Numbered from the stretch's first letter, positions 33,719 to 43,601 are shown. The stretch: DNA of 64,000 bases from Rhizobium sp. SSA_523 (GCF_030435705.1 NZ_CP129381.1:434001-498000), one strand, 5' to 3'. Notes: generated by a model not told the origin, from the letters alone. Numbers and translations: made by a program.

Positions 33719-34977
33719 CTTTCGATCCTCTGTCCCTGGAAGATGCGGGCATGGAGCGGGTTGTAGCCGATCCGATAGACAAGTTCGGCCGGTGACTCGA
33801 CGTCCCAGACGGCAAGATCGGCCGATTTGCCGGGCTCGAGGGTGCCGGTCTGGCGATGCAGGCCAAGGGCGCGGGCGGCCTCCCGGGTCGTACCGGCAAT
33901 GCATTCCTCGATCGTCAGGCCGAAAAGGGTTGCCGCCATGTTCATCGCAAGAAGCAGGGAGGTCAGCGGCGATGTACCGGGATTGCAATCGGTGGCGATT
34001 GCCAGAGGCACGCCCGCCTGCCGCAGGAGCGCCACTGGCGGTTTGCGGGTCTCGTTCAGCGTATAGAAGGCGCCGGGCAAAAGAACCGCCACCGTGCCGG
34101 CCTGCGCCATGGAAAGCACGCCATCCTGGTCCAGATATTCGAGATGATCTGCCGACAGCGCGCCGAAGGACGCAGCAAGCTTTGCGCCGCCGAGATTGGA
34201 GAGCTGTTCGGCATGCAGCTTGACCGGGAGGCCAAGCGATCTGGCCAGCTGGAAGACACGGGCCATTTCGTCAGGCGAAAAGGCGATGCCTTCGCAAAAT
34301 CCGTCCACGGCGTCGACCAGACCTTCCGAGTGCGCGAGTTCGAGACCCGGCAGCACGACCTCGGCGAGATAGGCCTCCTTGCGGCCCTTGTACTCTGCCG
34401 GTGTCGCATGGGCGGCAAGATAGGAGGTCTTGATCCTGACCTCGCGCAAAGCGGCGAGCCGCCGCGCCGCCCGCAGCATGTTCAGCTCGGTCGGGATATC
34501 GAGTCCGTAGCCGGACTTGATCTCGACGGTCGAAACACCTTCGGCCAGCAGGTGATCGAGCCGAGCAAGTGCGCCCTGCGCCAGCGCCTCGACGTCTTGC
34601 GCCCGCGTTGCCGTGACCGAGGAGACGATGCCGCCGCCGGCGCGGGATATGTCTTCGTAAGTCGCGCCATTCAGCCGCATTTCGAATTCCTTGGCGCGAT
34701 TGCCGCCGAAGACGAGATGCGTATGGCAGTCGATCAGGGCGGGGGTGACCAGGCGTCCTTCGAGATCGATCGTCTCAGCGCCTTGCAAGTCCCGAGGAAG
34801 ATCGGTCCGTCTGCCCACGAAGGTCAGTTCGGCGCCGGCGACCGCGATGACGCCGTCGGCGATCACGCCCAGTCCGCTTAAGCCCTCTCCGCTTGATCCC
34901 TGTCCACTAAGGTCTGGGGCAAGCGTCACCAGGCGGGCATTCCGGTACAGCGTCTGTTGAGGAGGGCTCGTGCGCAT
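33715..34977 (-). CDS. hutI: Imidazolonepropionase
   Basis: 420 residues, amidohydrolase fold. It opens the imidazolone ring to give N-formimino-glutamate. The metal site is visible in [23 protein letters not shown] (HxH), KLHAEQLS (His) and [10 protein letters not shown] (Asp). The substrate region [10 protein letters not shown] is characteristic of HutI. It is the first gene of the minus-strand operon and faces hutF across a 133-bp gap with a palindrome at 35029-35040. The first codons match family starts poorly, so ATG 34977 is reasonable but not proven. Confidence 0.95.
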   Translation of the reverse strand: MRTSPPQQTLYRNARLVTLAPDLSGQGSSGEGLSGLGVIADGVIAVAGAELTFVGRRTDLPRDLQGAETIDLEGRLVTPALIDCHTHLVFGGNRAKEFEMRLNGATYEDISRAGGGIVSSVTATRAQDVEALAQGALARLDHLLAEGVSTVEIKSGYGLDIPTELNMLRAARRLAALREVRIKTSYLAAHATPAEYKGRKEAYLAEVVLPGLELAHSEGLVDAVDGFCEGIAFSPDEMARVFQLARSLGLPVKLHAEQLSNLGGAKLAASFGALSADHLEYLDQDGVLSMAQAGTVAVLLPGAFYTLNETRKPPVALLRQAGVPLAIATDCNPGTSPLTSLLLAMNMAATLFGLTIEECIAGTTREAARALGLHRQTGTLEPGKSADLAVWDVESPAELVYRIGYNPLHARIFQGQRIER

Positions 34978-35028
34978 CGGGTTCGAAACTCATCCCTTTG
35001 GTGTTGCGGTCCAATCCAGATGCCATTA

Positions 35029-35040
35029 ATGTATATACAT
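35029..35040. promoter_or_regulatory. Probable HutC operator between hutI and hutF
   Basis: ATGTATATACAT is a perfect 12-bp palindrome in the 133-bp gap between divergent hutI and hutF. HutC repressors of the GntR family are known to bind TGTATATACA-like palindromes and release on urocanate. hutC itself is in the hutF transcript, so one site could control both operons and autoregulate. Confidence 0.75.
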
Positions 35041-35110
35041 AATGATCGGGATTGCAAGACGTCCCATGGATCGCCAAGGGCCTCGGCGCAGGAAGAAGGG
35101 AGAATTCGGA

Positions 35111-36454
35111 ATGGAGATCTTGGCTGCGCGAGCGCTTCTGGAGGAGGGGTGGGCACAGGATGTCCGGATATGTATCCGCGACGGTGTCATCGATCGGATC
35201 GAGAAGGAGTTAGGGCCGCAGCCCTCCGGCGAAAGCGTGGACATTCTGGTTGCGGGAATGCCCAACCTTCACAGCCACGCGTTCCAGCGCGCAATGGCAG
35301 GTCTTGCCGAAGTGAGGGGAACGGTCGCCGACAGTTTCTGGAGCTGGCGGAGCCTCATGTATCAGCTTGCTCTGACCATGACGCCGGATCAGATGGAGGC
35401 GGTGGCGGCAAAGGTCTATATGGAAATGCTGGAGGCCGGTTTTACTCGCGTCGGCGAATTCCACTACCTCCACCATGACAAGGACGGCAGAGCCTATGCC
35501 AATATTGCCGAGCATGCGGAACGCATCGCTGAGGCCGCCGCCGATACGGGCATCAATCTGACGCTTCTTCCGGTCTTCTACGCGCATTCCAATTTCGGCG
35601 GTGTCGCCCCCGTCGACGGGCAGCGCCGGTTCATCCATACGCTCGACGCATTCTCGGACCTGATGGAGGCAAGCGAGCGCGCGATCAAGCCGCTGCGAAA
35701 CAGCAATCTCGGGCTCGCTCTGCACAGCCTGCGCGCGGTCACCCCTGCCGAACTGCAGAGGCTGGTGGAGCGGCACGGTGACGGGCCGATCCATATTCAC
35801 ATTGCCGAGCAGGCGAAAGAGGTGAGCGACTGCCTGGCCTGGTCGGGCGCACGGCCGGTGGAATGGCTTCTCGCCAATGCGCCGGTGGATGCAAGGTGGT
35901 GCCTCATCCATGCAACCCATATGACGCAAAGCGAGACGCTCGGCATGGCGGCAAGCGGCGCGCTGGCCGGTCTATGTCCGATCACCGAGGCAAACCTTGG
36001 CGACGGCATTTTCCCGGCAGAGACATTTCTCCAGGCCGCCGGAAATTTCGGCATCGGATCGGATTCGAATATCTCCATCTCGGTTGCGCACGAATTGAGA
36101 CAGCTGGAATATTCACAGCGCCTGCGTGCGCAGGCGCGCAATGTGATCGCCGAGCCGGGCCAGTCGACGGGCCGTAAGCTGTATGAGAAGGCCCTGCTGG
36201 GAGGGAATGCCGCGCTTGGCCACCATGCCGTGGTCAGGCCGGGCGCCGCTGCCGATCTCGTATCCCTGCGCGCCGATGCCGTCTTCGTGCGTCATGCCGA
36301 CCAATTGCTCGACCACTGGGTTTTTGGCGACGGCGTGACGGTGGACAGCGTTTGGGCGGCTGGCATCAAATGCGTTGCCGATGGGCGTCATATTGCTCGC
36401 GACGTCATCGTGAAGCGGTTCCGGCTGGCCATGGAGACCCTCATGGACTGCTGA
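35111..36454 (+). CDS. hutF: Formimidoylglutamate deiminase
   Basis: About 447 residues, amidohydrolase superfamily. It hydrolyses N-formimino-L-glutamate to N-formylglutamate and ammonia, feeding HutG. Metal and substrate motifs are MPNLHSHAFQRAMAGLAE (HxHxF), IHIAEQAKEV and LIHATHMTQSE, with GIGSDSNISISVAHELRQLEYSQRLR as the family tail. ATG 35111 is preceded by AGGGAGAATTCGGA; 23 residues upstream in the frame are unconserved. It is divergent from hutI and followed by hutC after 110 bp. Confidence 0.95.
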   Translation: MEILAARALLEEGWAQDVRICIRDGVIDRIEKELGPQPSGESVDILVAGMPNLHSHAFQRAMAGLAEVRGTVADSFWSWRSLMYQLALTMTPDQMEAVAAKVYMEMLEAGFTRVGEFHYLHHDKDGRAYANIAEHAERIAEAAADTGINLTLLPVFYAHSNFGGVAPVDGQRRFIHTLDAFSDLMEASERAIKPLRNSNLGLALHSLRAVTPAELQRLVERHGDGPIHIHIAEQAKEVSDCLAWSGARPVEWLLANAPVDARWCLIHATHMTQSETLGMAASGALAGLCPITEANLGDGIFPAETFLQAAGNFGIGSDSNISISVAHELRQLEYSQRLRAQARNVIAEPGQSTGRKLYEKALLGGNAALGHHAVVRPGAAADLVSLRADAVFVRHADQLLDHWVFGDGVTVDSVWAAGIKCVADGRHIARDVIVKRFRLAMETLMDC

Positions 36455-36564
36455 TGGCAGACATGCCGACGCTTGCACCTATCTGCAGAAGGCGGCACAT
36501 GTCAGAGTGGCAGGCCGGCGCCCTGATGCAGACCCAAAGAGCGCCGCACCACTTCGGATGACAC

Positions 36565-37299
36565 ATGCAACAGCAGAGCAAATCGCGATCGACCCTTCAC
36601 CAGACGATTCTCGGCGAACTGGAACAGAAGATCGTTTCCGGTGAATGGCCGCCCGGCCACAAATTGCCGTTCGAACTGGATCTGGCAAAGACCTACAACG
36701 TGTCGCGCATGACCGTGAACAAGGTGATGACACAGCTCGTGAAGGCCGGACTGATCGAGCGCCGCAAGCGTTCGGGCTCCTTCGTTGCCCAGCCCAAGGG
36801 CCAGTCGGCAATCCTGGAGATCAACGATATCGAGTCGGAGGTCCGAGCGCTGGGCCAGTCCTATGCCTTTTCCATTCTGTCCAAGGCCATGCGACCGATG
36901 CATGAGATCGACACGGCGGATTGGGACGTTCCCGGCACTGCGCGGATCCTTGTCCTCACCTGCTTGCACCAGGCAGGCGGCGTGCCCTTCTGCCTCGAGG
37001 AGCGGCTGATCAACCTGGATGTGGTTCCGGAAGCCTCGAGCGCCGCCTTCGAGACGGAGCCGCCGGGCAACTGGCTCATCCGGCAGGCCCCCTGGTCGAC
37101 GGCCGAACACCGGATCTTCGCAGTCAATGCAACGGACCGGCTGCCCGCGCTGCTGCAGATCCCGAAAGGCTCCGCCTGCCTGATCGTCGAGCGGCGGACC
37201 TGGAGTGAGGTGGGGCCGGTCACCCATGTCCGCCTGACCTATCCCGGCAAGCAGCATGCGATCGTCGCCCGATTTTCTCCGGCCTCCAAGCCCGCCTGA
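36565..37299 (+). CDS. hutC: Histidine utilisation repressor HutC (GntR/HutC family)
   Basis: 244 residues. Winged HTH at residues ~10-78: HQTILGELEQKIVSGEWPPGHKLPFELDLAKTYNVSRMTVNKVMTQLVKAGLIERRKRSGSFVA. The UTRA effector domain (about 100-240) contains RTWSEVGPVTHVRLTYPGKQHAIVARFSP, typical of HutC, which binds urocanate. It is downstream of hutF on the same strand and should repress both hut operons through the palindrome at 35029. Confidence 0.93.
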   Translation: MQQQSKSRSTLHQTILGELEQKIVSGEWPPGHKLPFELDLAKTYNVSRMTVNKVMTQLVKAGLIERRKRSGSFVAQPKGQSAILEINDIESEVRALGQSYAFSILSKAMRPMHEIDTADWDVPGTARILVLTCLHQAGGVPFCLEERLINLDVVPEASSAAFETEPPGNWLIRQAPWSTAEHRIFAVNATDRLPALLQIPKGSACLIVERRTWSEVGPVTHVRLTYPGKQHAIVARFSPASKPA

Positions 37300-37399
37300 T
37301 CTCATCCGTCACTGCGGCACTTTCGTTGCCCTTACCTGACCGAGGCCGTTTGCCTTCCGCCGGCTGCCGTTCCTCCAAAAAATGAAAATGGGGACGTGG

Positions 37400-37446
37400 G
37401 AAAACGTTTTCTCATATTGACGATCGCTTTGAGAAAAGCTTTTCTC
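37400..37446. promoter_or_regulatory. Two LacI-type operators before the sugar repressor gene
   Basis: GAAAACGTTTTC (37400-37411, 12-bp perfect palindrome) and GAGAAAAGCTTTTCTC (37431-37446, 16-bp perfect palindrome). Both have the central CG or GC typical of LacI-family sites. Their centres are 33 bp apart, close to three helical turns, which favours cooperative binding or looping. They precede the LacI gene and its downstream transport operon, implying autoregulation. Confidence 0.75.
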
Positions 37447-37470
37447 ATTGCAAGAGGCAGGGAGGCGACA

Positions 37471-38487
37471 CTGGTTAGTCAGCGAACAAGATCCACGCGT
37501 GCAACAATACACGATGTCGCCCGTGCCGCCGGCGTCAGCGTCTCCACGGTCTCGAAGGCGCTGAACGACAATGGGCGGATGGCGCCGGATACCCGTGCCA
37601 GAATCAAGCAGGTCGCGGAGGGCATCGGCTTCAGGCCCAATGCGCTGGCCCGTGGCCTGCTTTTCAACCGCTCCTTCACGATCGGACTGCTCACCAACGA
37701 TACCTATGGCCGCTTCACGCTGCCGGTCATGGCCGGCGTGTCCGAGGCCCTGGTCGACGAAGGCGTCTCGGTCTTTCTGTGTGCGATCGAAGACGATCCG
37801 GCGCTTGGCAAGATCCATGTCGACGCAATGCTGGACAAGCAGGTGGATGGGATCATCGCGACCGGCAAGCGCATCGACCGGGCGCTTCCGGTGGATCTGT
37901 CGGGGCTGTCGGTTCCGGTGGTCTACGCCTTCACGCAGGGCGCGCCGGAAAGCGTGACCTTTACCTCGGACGACGCGCAAGGGGTCGAGCTTGCCGTTGC
38001 GCAGCTGCTGGCGCTTGGCCGGCGGCGGCTGGTTCATGTGACGGGGCCGGAGGATTTCGCCTCGGTACGCGAGCGCGCTGCCGCCTTTCGCACCCATACC
38101 GGAGCTGCAGCGGAGGTGCTTTGCGGCGTCTGGTCGGAGGCCTGGGGGCATGAGGCCGTCGCCAGGCTATGGGGCAGGGGTGGCGAGACGCCCGACGGCA
38201 TATTCTGCGGCAATGATCAGATCGCGCGCGGCGTCGTGGATGCTCTGCGCGAGCGCGCGGTGCGTGTGCCCGTGGATGTCTCGGTGATCGGTTTCGACAA
38301 TTGGGAAATCATGGCCGATCAGGCACGTCCCCCGCTGACCTCGGTCGACATGAACCTGAAGGAACTCGGCAAGGAGGCCGGGCGCACGGTGCTTGCGCTG
38401 GCGGAGGGCAAGATCATCGAGCCGGGACTGCGCAAGCTGCCCTGCCGGCTTGTGGTGCGGCAATCCTGTGGAGGCGGGGTCGCTTGA
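37471..38487 (+). CDS. LacI family transcriptional regulator of the sugar operon
   Basis: About 338 residues. LacI HTH at the start: ATIHDVARAAGVSVSTVSKALNDNGRMAPDTRARIKQVAEGIGFRPNALARGL. Periplasmic-binding-like effector domain follows, with DGIFCGNDQIARGVVDALRE and VIGFDNWEIMADQARPPLTSVDMNLKELG. The start is awkward: CTG 37471 is preceded by AGGGAGG with 5-nt spacing. The nearest ordinary in-frame starts (TTG 37417, TTG 37429 and GTG 37396) have no ribosome site and lie before or at the edge of the operators. The downstream genes make it the repressor of an arabinofuranoside-type uptake operon. Confidence 0.88.
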   Translation: MVSQRTRSTRATIHDVARAAGVSVSTVSKALNDNGRMAPDTRARIKQVAEGIGFRPNALARGLLFNRSFTIGLLTNDTYGRFTLPVMAGVSEALVDEGVSVFLCAIEDDPALGKIHVDAMLDKQVDGIIATGKRIDRALPVDLSGLSVPVVYAFTQGAPESVTFTSDDAQGVELAVAQLLALGRRRLVHVTGPEDFASVRERAAAFRTHTGAAAEVLCGVWSEAWGHEAVARLWGRGGETPDGIFCGNDQIARGVVDALRERAVRVPVDVSVIGFDNWEIMADQARPPLTSVDMNLKELGKEAGRTVLALAEGKIIEPGLRKLPCRLVVRQSCGGGVA

Positions 38488-38545
38488 AAATCAAGACGTG
38501 AGGAGACGGGAGCGTCGCAGACGCCCCGAAGAGGAGGAGGAAGTC

Positions 38546-39781
38546 ATGATCAAGAAATTATTGTCCGCGACATGCCTGTTTTCTGTCGCGCTGATGTCCA
38601 CCGCTTCGGCGGACACCATTTCCATGTGGGTGCGCTCCGGAATCGGCGATTCTTTTAAGGAACTGGTGAAGGCCTATAACGCCAAGGGCGGCGATACGGT
38701 GGAACTGACCGAAGTGCCCTTTGCCGAACTGGTGCAGAAATACGCAACGGCGATTGCCGGCGGCCAGGCGCCCGATGCGCTCTCCCTCGATCTCATCTAT
38801 ACGCCGGCCTTCGCTGCGGCCGGCCAGCTGGAGGATCTGACCGATTGGGCGCGGTCGCTGCCTTATTTCAACGCGCTGTCGCCCTCGCATATCAAGCTCG
38901 GCACCTATGACGACAGGATCTACGGCCTGCCGCTCTCGGTGGAAACCTCCATCTTCGCCTGGAACAAGGACCTCTACAAGAAGGCCGGTCTCGATCCGGA
39001 CAAGGCCCCGAAGACCTGGGAGGAGATCGGCGACAATGCCCGGAAGATCCGTGCGCTGGGCGGCGATACCTATGGCTTCTACTTCTCCGGCGGCGGCTGC
39101 GGAGGCTGCATGATCTTCACTTTCACCCCGCTCGTCTGGGGCGCCGGTGCGGATATCCTGTCGGAGGATGGCAAGACGGCGACGCTCGATACGCCGCAGA
39201 TGCGCAAGGCCATCGATGTCTATCGCGACCTTGTCGCCAAGGATACGGTACCGGCCGGCGCCGCCAGCGATAATGGCGTCAACTTCCTGTCCATCACAAA
39301 TGGCAAGATCGGCCAGCAGAGCCTCGGCGCATTTGCGATCGGGACGATGGTGACGCAGCATCCCGAGATCGATTTCGGCGTGACGCTGATACCCGGCGTC
39401 GACGGCAAGCCGTCCTCCTTTGCCGGCGGCGACAATTTCGTCGTCACCAAGGCCACGCCTCGGCTCGATCAGATCAAGGCTTTCCTGGAATACACCTATT
39501 CCGTCGAGGGCCAGACGATCATGGCCGAATATGGCAGCCTTCCGACGCGCGCCGATATTGCCGATCAGGTCCTGTCCGGGCTGGATCCGCGTCTGAAGGT
39601 AGCGATGAGTGCGGTTTCCCTCGCGAAAACGCCCTATACCCTGCAGTTCAACGATCTGATCAATTCCGCCAATGGTCCCTGGGCCACCTTCATCAATGCC
39701 GCGATCTATGGCGACGATGTTGACGGCGCCTTCTCGGATGCGCAGGCGGAGATGCAATCGATCCTCGACGCGGCGCAATAG
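38546..39781 (+). CDS. Sugar ABC transporter substrate-binding protein
   Basis: 411 residues, family 1 extracellular binding protein. Signal peptide MIKKLLSATCLFSVALMSTASA; ribosome site GAGGAGGAGG. Mature motifs include ADTISMWVRSGIGDSFKELVKAYN, GGQAPDALSLDLIY, YGLPLSVETSIFAWNKDLYKKAGLD and GGDNFVVTKATP. It captures an oligosaccharide or sugar in the periplasm for the permeases that follow. It lies 58 bp after the LacI gene, heading permease-permease-GH127-ATPase. An L-arabinofuranoside ligand is inferred from the GH127 enzyme. Confidence 0.9.
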   Translation: MIKKLLSATCLFSVALMSTASADTISMWVRSGIGDSFKELVKAYNAKGGDTVELTEVPFAELVQKYATAIAGGQAPDALSLDLIYTPAFAAAGQLEDLTDWARSLPYFNALSPSHIKLGTYDDRIYGLPLSVETSIFAWNKDLYKKAGLDPDKAPKTWEEIGDNARKIRALGGDTYGFYFSGGGCGGCMIFTFTPLVWGAGADILSEDGKTATLDTPQMRKAIDVYRDLVAKDTVPAGAASDNGVNFLSITNGKIGQQSLGAFAIGTMVTQHPEIDFGVTLIPGVDGKPSSFAGGDNFVVTKATPRLDQIKAFLEYTYSVEGQTIMAEYGSLPTRADIADQVLSGLDPRLKVAMSAVSLAKTPYTLQFNDLINSANGPWATFINAAIYGDDVDGAFSDAQAEMQSILDAAQ

Positions 39782-39877
39782 GCAAGGCCGGCGGAACGCG
39801 GAGCCGTCCGTCCTGCGAACCTCGGGAGGAGCCGCACCGGCTCCTCCACGGATCTTCAAAAGACAAGCGAAGCGATC

Positions 39878-40801
39878 ATGACGATGACCCTTGCAGCATC
39901 AGGGCCGCCTCGCGTGCGGCGGCGAAAACGAAGACGATCCGGCCTGACGGGCATGCTCTACATCGCGCCGGCAATGGCTCTGGTGACGGTCTTCTTCGTC
40001 ATCCCGGTTCTCTTTACGCTCTGGATGAGCTTCCACCGGTGGCCGCTTCTGGGAGAGCCGAGTTGGATCGGCCTGCGCAATTACACGCGCATGCTTTCCG
40101 ATGGCCGCTTCTTTACGGCCCTCGGTTTTACGGCGCGTTACACGGTGATCGTCACCATCGCCATTTTCGCCGTCGCCTTTCCGCTCGCCTTCCTGGTCGA
40201 AAAGCAGCGGTCCTTCGTGGCGACCTACCGGACGATCATCTTTCTGCCGGTGGTTGTCGGCCTTGCCTCCGCATCGCTGCTATGGGTCTGGCTTGCCAAT
40301 GTCGACAGCGGCCTCTTTTCGCCGCTTTTCCAGGCGCTTGGGGTGACCTCTGGCCGGGTGAACCTGCTGGCGAATTTCGATCTTGCCTTTGCGACCATCA
40401 TCGTCATGGTCGTCTGGAAAATCGCTGGTTTCACCATGATCATCCTTCTGACGGGCCTGCAGGCGATCCCGGCGGAGCTGACGGAGGCGGCGCGCATCGA
40501 TGGAGCCCGCCGCTGGCAGCGGTTCCGCCATCTGACGCTGCCGCTGATGCGCCGCACCCTGGCGCTGGCACTCATCCTGTCGATTACCGGTTCGATCCTG
40601 GCATTCGACCAATTCTACATCATGACCTCGGGCGGACCGCAGAACCGGATGATCTCCGTGGTCTACTACATCTTCAATCAGTCCTTTGTGTCCTTCAATC
40701 TGGGCTATGGGGCGGCCTTGTCCATCGTGCTTCTGGCCATACTGCTTGTCATCAGCATCATCCAGCTGTGGCTGCTCAAGGTAGGAGACGAGCGGTCATG
40801 A
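39878..40801 (+). CDS. Sugar ABC transporter permease, MalF-like
   Basis: 307 residues, about six membrane helices after a basic start (RRRKRRRSG). The EAA loop that contacts the ATPase reads ELTEAARIDGARRWQRFRHLTLPLM (about 205-230). NYTRMLSDGRFFTALGFTARYTV is the usual MalF-type entry. Paired with the next permease, whose ATG overlaps this stop in an ATGA junction. Confidence 0.92.
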   Translation: MTMTLAASGPPRVRRRKRRRSGLTGMLYIAPAMALVTVFFVIPVLFTLWMSFHRWPLLGEPSWIGLRNYTRMLSDGRFFTALGFTARYTVIVTIAIFAVAFPLAFLVEKQRSFVATYRTIIFLPVVVGLASASLLWVWLANVDSGLFSPLFQALGVTSGRVNLLANFDLAFATIIVMVVWKIAGFTMIILLTGLQAIPAELTEAARIDGARRWQRFRHLTLPLMRRTLALALILSITGSILAFDQFYIMTSGGPQNRMISVVYYIFNQSFVSFNLGYGAALSIVLLAILLVISIIQLWLLKVGDERS

Positions 40802-41661
40802 CAGGATCCCGACATCGTCGCGCCCGCAAGGCGCTGTTGAACCGCATCGCCTATCACGGCGTGGGCATCGGCACCGCCTTCTTCTTCCTTGCGCCTTTCC
40901 TCGTCAGCCTTCTTGCCTCCTTCCGCTCCAACCGGGAAAACGCCCTGCCGCCCCTGCCGCCCTGGCCGACGACCGGCATCAGCCTCGATGCCTATCGGGC
41001 GCTGGACGGCTTCGGTGCCGGCATCTGGCAACACACGCTGAACTCGCTTGCCGTTTCGCTCGGCACGGTGATCCTGACGGTGGCGGTCAGCGTGCTGGCG
41101 GGATACGGTTTCTCGCGCTACCGTTTCCCGCTGAAGAACGTGCTCTTCGTGCTGATCATCGCAACGTTGATGATCCCGTTCCAGTCGATCCTGACGCCGC
41201 TATTCATCATTCTCGCCACGCTTGGTCTCAACAATTCGCTGTTCGGACTGATGCTGATCTATGTGACGCTGCAACTGCCCTTTTCTGTCTTCATGATGCG
41301 CAATGCCTTCGATGCGGTGCCGAAGGAAATCGAGGAGGCAGCCCGCATCGATGGGGCGCGCGACCTCAGGCTCCTGGTTCGCGTGCTTCTGCCACTCGTC
41401 ATGCCGGGTATCGCGACGGTCTCGATCTTCGCCTTTCTCAATGCATGGAACGAGTTTCTGGCGGCGCTCGTGCTGCTGTCCAGCAATGACAATTATACGC
41501 TTCCGGTCCTGATGACGGCGGTGCGCGCCGGGCGTCTCGGCGCCATCAATTGGGGTGCGGTGCAGGCCGGCGTTACCGTGATGGTGGTGCCCTGCCTCTT
41601 CGTCTTCCTTCTCCTGCAACGCTATTACATGCGCGGTCTGATGGCTGGCGCGGTGAAATAA
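40798..41661 (+). CDS. Sugar ABC transporter permease, MalG-like
   Basis: 287 residues with about six helices. EAA loop EIEEAARIDGARDLRLLVRVLLPLVMPG; the C-terminus QRYYMRGLMAGAVK is the MalG-type ending. It forms the membrane channel with the preceding permease. The start overlaps it by 4 bp and the stop overlaps the GH127 start by one base (TAATG), so translation is coupled across the junctions. Confidence 0.92.
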   Translation: MTGSRHRRARKALLNRIAYHGVGIGTAFFFLAPFLVSLLASFRSNRENALPPLPPWPTTGISLDAYRALDGFGAGIWQHTLNSLAVSLGTVILTVAVSVLAGYGFSRYRFPLKNVLFVLIIATLMIPFQSILTPLFIILATLGLNNSLFGLMLIYVTLQLPFSVFMMRNAFDAVPKEIEEAARIDGARDLRLLVRVLLPLVMPGIATVSIFAFLNAWNEFLAALVLLSSNDNYTLPVLMTAVRAGRLGAINWGAVQAGVTVMVVPCLFVFLLLQRYYMRGLMAGAVK

Positions 41662-43598
41662 TGGAAAGAGAACCCATGACCATTTCTCGTAAAGATCGCC
41701 AGTTCCGCCCCGTCGCCGTTCCTGATGTCAAGATCGCCGGCTTCTGGGGCAAGTGGCAGGATGCGGTCTGCCGCTCGACCGCCGCAACGCTGCTCGACCG
41801 CTGCGTCGAGGCCGGAATGGTGCGGGCGATCGATGTCGACCAGCCAAGCCCCGGCATCGTCATTCCGATCCTCGACTGGGGCGGCACGACCCAGATGTTC
41901 TGGGATTCCGATCTCGGCAAGTCGATCGAGACCATTGCCTATTCGCTGTATCGCGCGCCCAATCCCGTTCTCGAGGCAAGAGCGGATGCGATCATCGATC
42001 TCTACGAGAAGCTGCAGGACAAGGACGGCTATGTGAATGCCTGGTTTCAGCGCGTCCAGCCCGAGCGGCGCTGGAAGAACCTGCGCGATCATCACGAGCT
42101 CTACTGTGCCGGCCACCTGATCGAGGCGGCCGTTGCCTATTATCAGGCGACCGGCAAGCGCAAGCTGCTGGACATCATGTGCCGCTATGCCGACTACATG
42201 ATTAAGGTCTTCGGACACGGCCCGGGACAGATTGCCGGCTATGACGGGCATCAGGAAATCGAGCTGGCGCTGGTCAAACTTGCCCGCGTGACCGGGGAGA
42301 CGAAATATCTCGCCCTCTCCAGGTTCTTTATCGACGAGCGGGGAACGGAGCCGCATTTCTTCACCCTGGAGGCGGAGCGGGACGGCCGCGACACGAAGGA
42401 CTACATCCAGAAGAGCTATGAATACGGTCAGGCGCATCGTCCTGTCCGCGAGCAGAAGAAGGTCGTGGGTCACGCCGTGCGGGCCATGTACATGTATTCG
42501 GCCATGGCCGATCTTGCGACCGAGTACAGGGACGACAGCCTGACCAACGCCCTGGAAGCGCTCTGGGACGATCTCGTCTCCAAGCAGATGTACATTACCG
42601 GCGGTATTGGTCCGGCGGCCTCCAATGAGGGCTTCACCGACTATTACGACCTGCCCAATGATACGGCCTATGCCGAGACCTGCGCCTCGGTTGGCCTGGT
42701 CTTCTGGGCGAGCCGCATGCTCGGCCGTGGCCCGGATCGCCGCTACGGCGACATCATGGAGCAGGCGCTTTACAACGGCGCCCTGCCGGGACTGGCGATC
42801 GACGGCAAGACCTTCTTCTATGACAATCCGCTGGAATCGACCGGCAAGCATCACCGCTGGAGATGGCACCATTGCCCCTGTTGCCCGCCCAACATTGCGC
42901 GGCTCGTCACCTCCATCGGTTCCTATATGTATGCCGTGGCTGATGACGAGATTGCCGTGCATCTGTACGGCGAAAGCAGCCTTCGCTGCACGCTCGCCAA
43001 TGGTGCCGACCTGTCGCTGAAACAGAGCACGGACTATCCCTGGGATGGAAAGATAAGCTTCGAGCTCGCGCTTTCCGATCCGGCGAGCTTCGCGCTCTGG
43101 CTGCGCATCCCCGAATGGGCCGGAGCTGCGACGCTGAGCGTCAACGGCCAGATGCTCGACCTGTCGGCCGCCATGACCAATGGCTATGCCCGCATTAATC
43201 GCGAATGGCGGGATGGCGACCGGGTGGCGCTGCTGCTGCCGCTCGCCCTCAGGCCGCAATATTCCAATCCCAAGGTGCGGCAGGATGCCGGCCGGGTGGC
43301 ACTGATGCGCGGGCCTATGGTCTATTGCGCCGAGGAAGTCGACAATGGCGGCGATCTCAACGCCATCGTCGTTCCGCAGACACTGCCCGAGGCGAGCACG
43401 CAGCTGCTGGCGGACCTGAATGGTGCGGTCGCCGTCACTCTGGCGGTCGAGCGGGAGGATACCGAGGCCTGGGGCGAGGCACTGTATCGGGCGACACCGG
43501 CGCAGCGCCGTCCGGCGGATCTGCGCCTGGTTCCCTATCATCTATGGGACAATCGTGCGCCCGGCAGCATGCTCGTGTGGTTCCAGGCGGGGAAGTGA
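41661..43598 (+). CDS. Glycoside hydrolase family 127 (beta-L-arabinofuranosidase type)
   Basis: 645 residues, no signal peptide, so cytoplasmic. The GH127 zinc centre is complete: Glu339 and Cys341 (DTAYAETCASVG) with Cys407 and Cys408 (HHCPCCPPNIARL). The acid/base Glu is Glu323 (AASNEGFTDYYDLPND). These match the Glu-Cys-Cys-Cys zinc set and catalytic Glu of the characterised Bifidobacterium enzyme HypBA1. It should cleave imported L-arabinofuranosyl (or related) sugars. It lies within the ABC transporter operon, between permease and ATPase, tying transport to hydrolysis. The precise linkage is not readable from sequence. Confidence 0.9.
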   Translation: MEREPMTISRKDRQFRPVAVPDVKIAGFWGKWQDAVCRSTAATLLDRCVEAGMVRAIDVDQPSPGIVIPILDWGGTTQMFWDSDLGKSIETIAYSLYRAPNPVLEARADAIIDLYEKLQDKDGYVNAWFQRVQPERRWKNLRDHHELYCAGHLIEAAVAYYQATGKRKLLDIMCRYADYMIKVFGHGPGQIAGYDGHQEIELALVKLARVTGETKYLALSRFFIDERGTEPHFFTLEAERDGRDTKDYIQKSYEYGQAHRPVREQKKVVGHAVRAMYMYSAMADLATEYRDDSLTNALEALWDDLVSKQMYITGGIGPAASNEGFTDYYDLPNDTAYAETCASVGLVFWASRMLGRGPDRRYGDIMEQALYNGALPGLAIDGKTFFYDNPLESTGKHHRWRWHHCPCCPPNIARLVTSIGSYMYAVADDEIAVHLYGESSLRCTLANGADLSLKQSTDYPWDGKISFELALSDPASFALWLRIPEWAGAATLSVNGQMLDLSAAMTNGYARINREWRDGDRVALLLPLALRPQYSNPKVRQDAGRVALMRGPMVYCAEEVDNGGDLNAIVVPQTLPEASTQLLADLNGAVAVTLAVEREDTEAWGEALYRATPAQRRPADLRLVPYHLWDNRAPGSMLVWFQAGK

Positions 43599-43601
43599 CG
43601 G

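Noticed and set aside
33719..33988. N-terminal extension of HutH
   Set aside because: It lies antisense of hutI with no similarity to ammonia-lyases; ATG 33718 gives the expected 510 residues.
41625..43541. 638-residue minus-strand open frame
   Set aside because: It is antisense to GH127, whose catalytic residues are intact on the plus strand.
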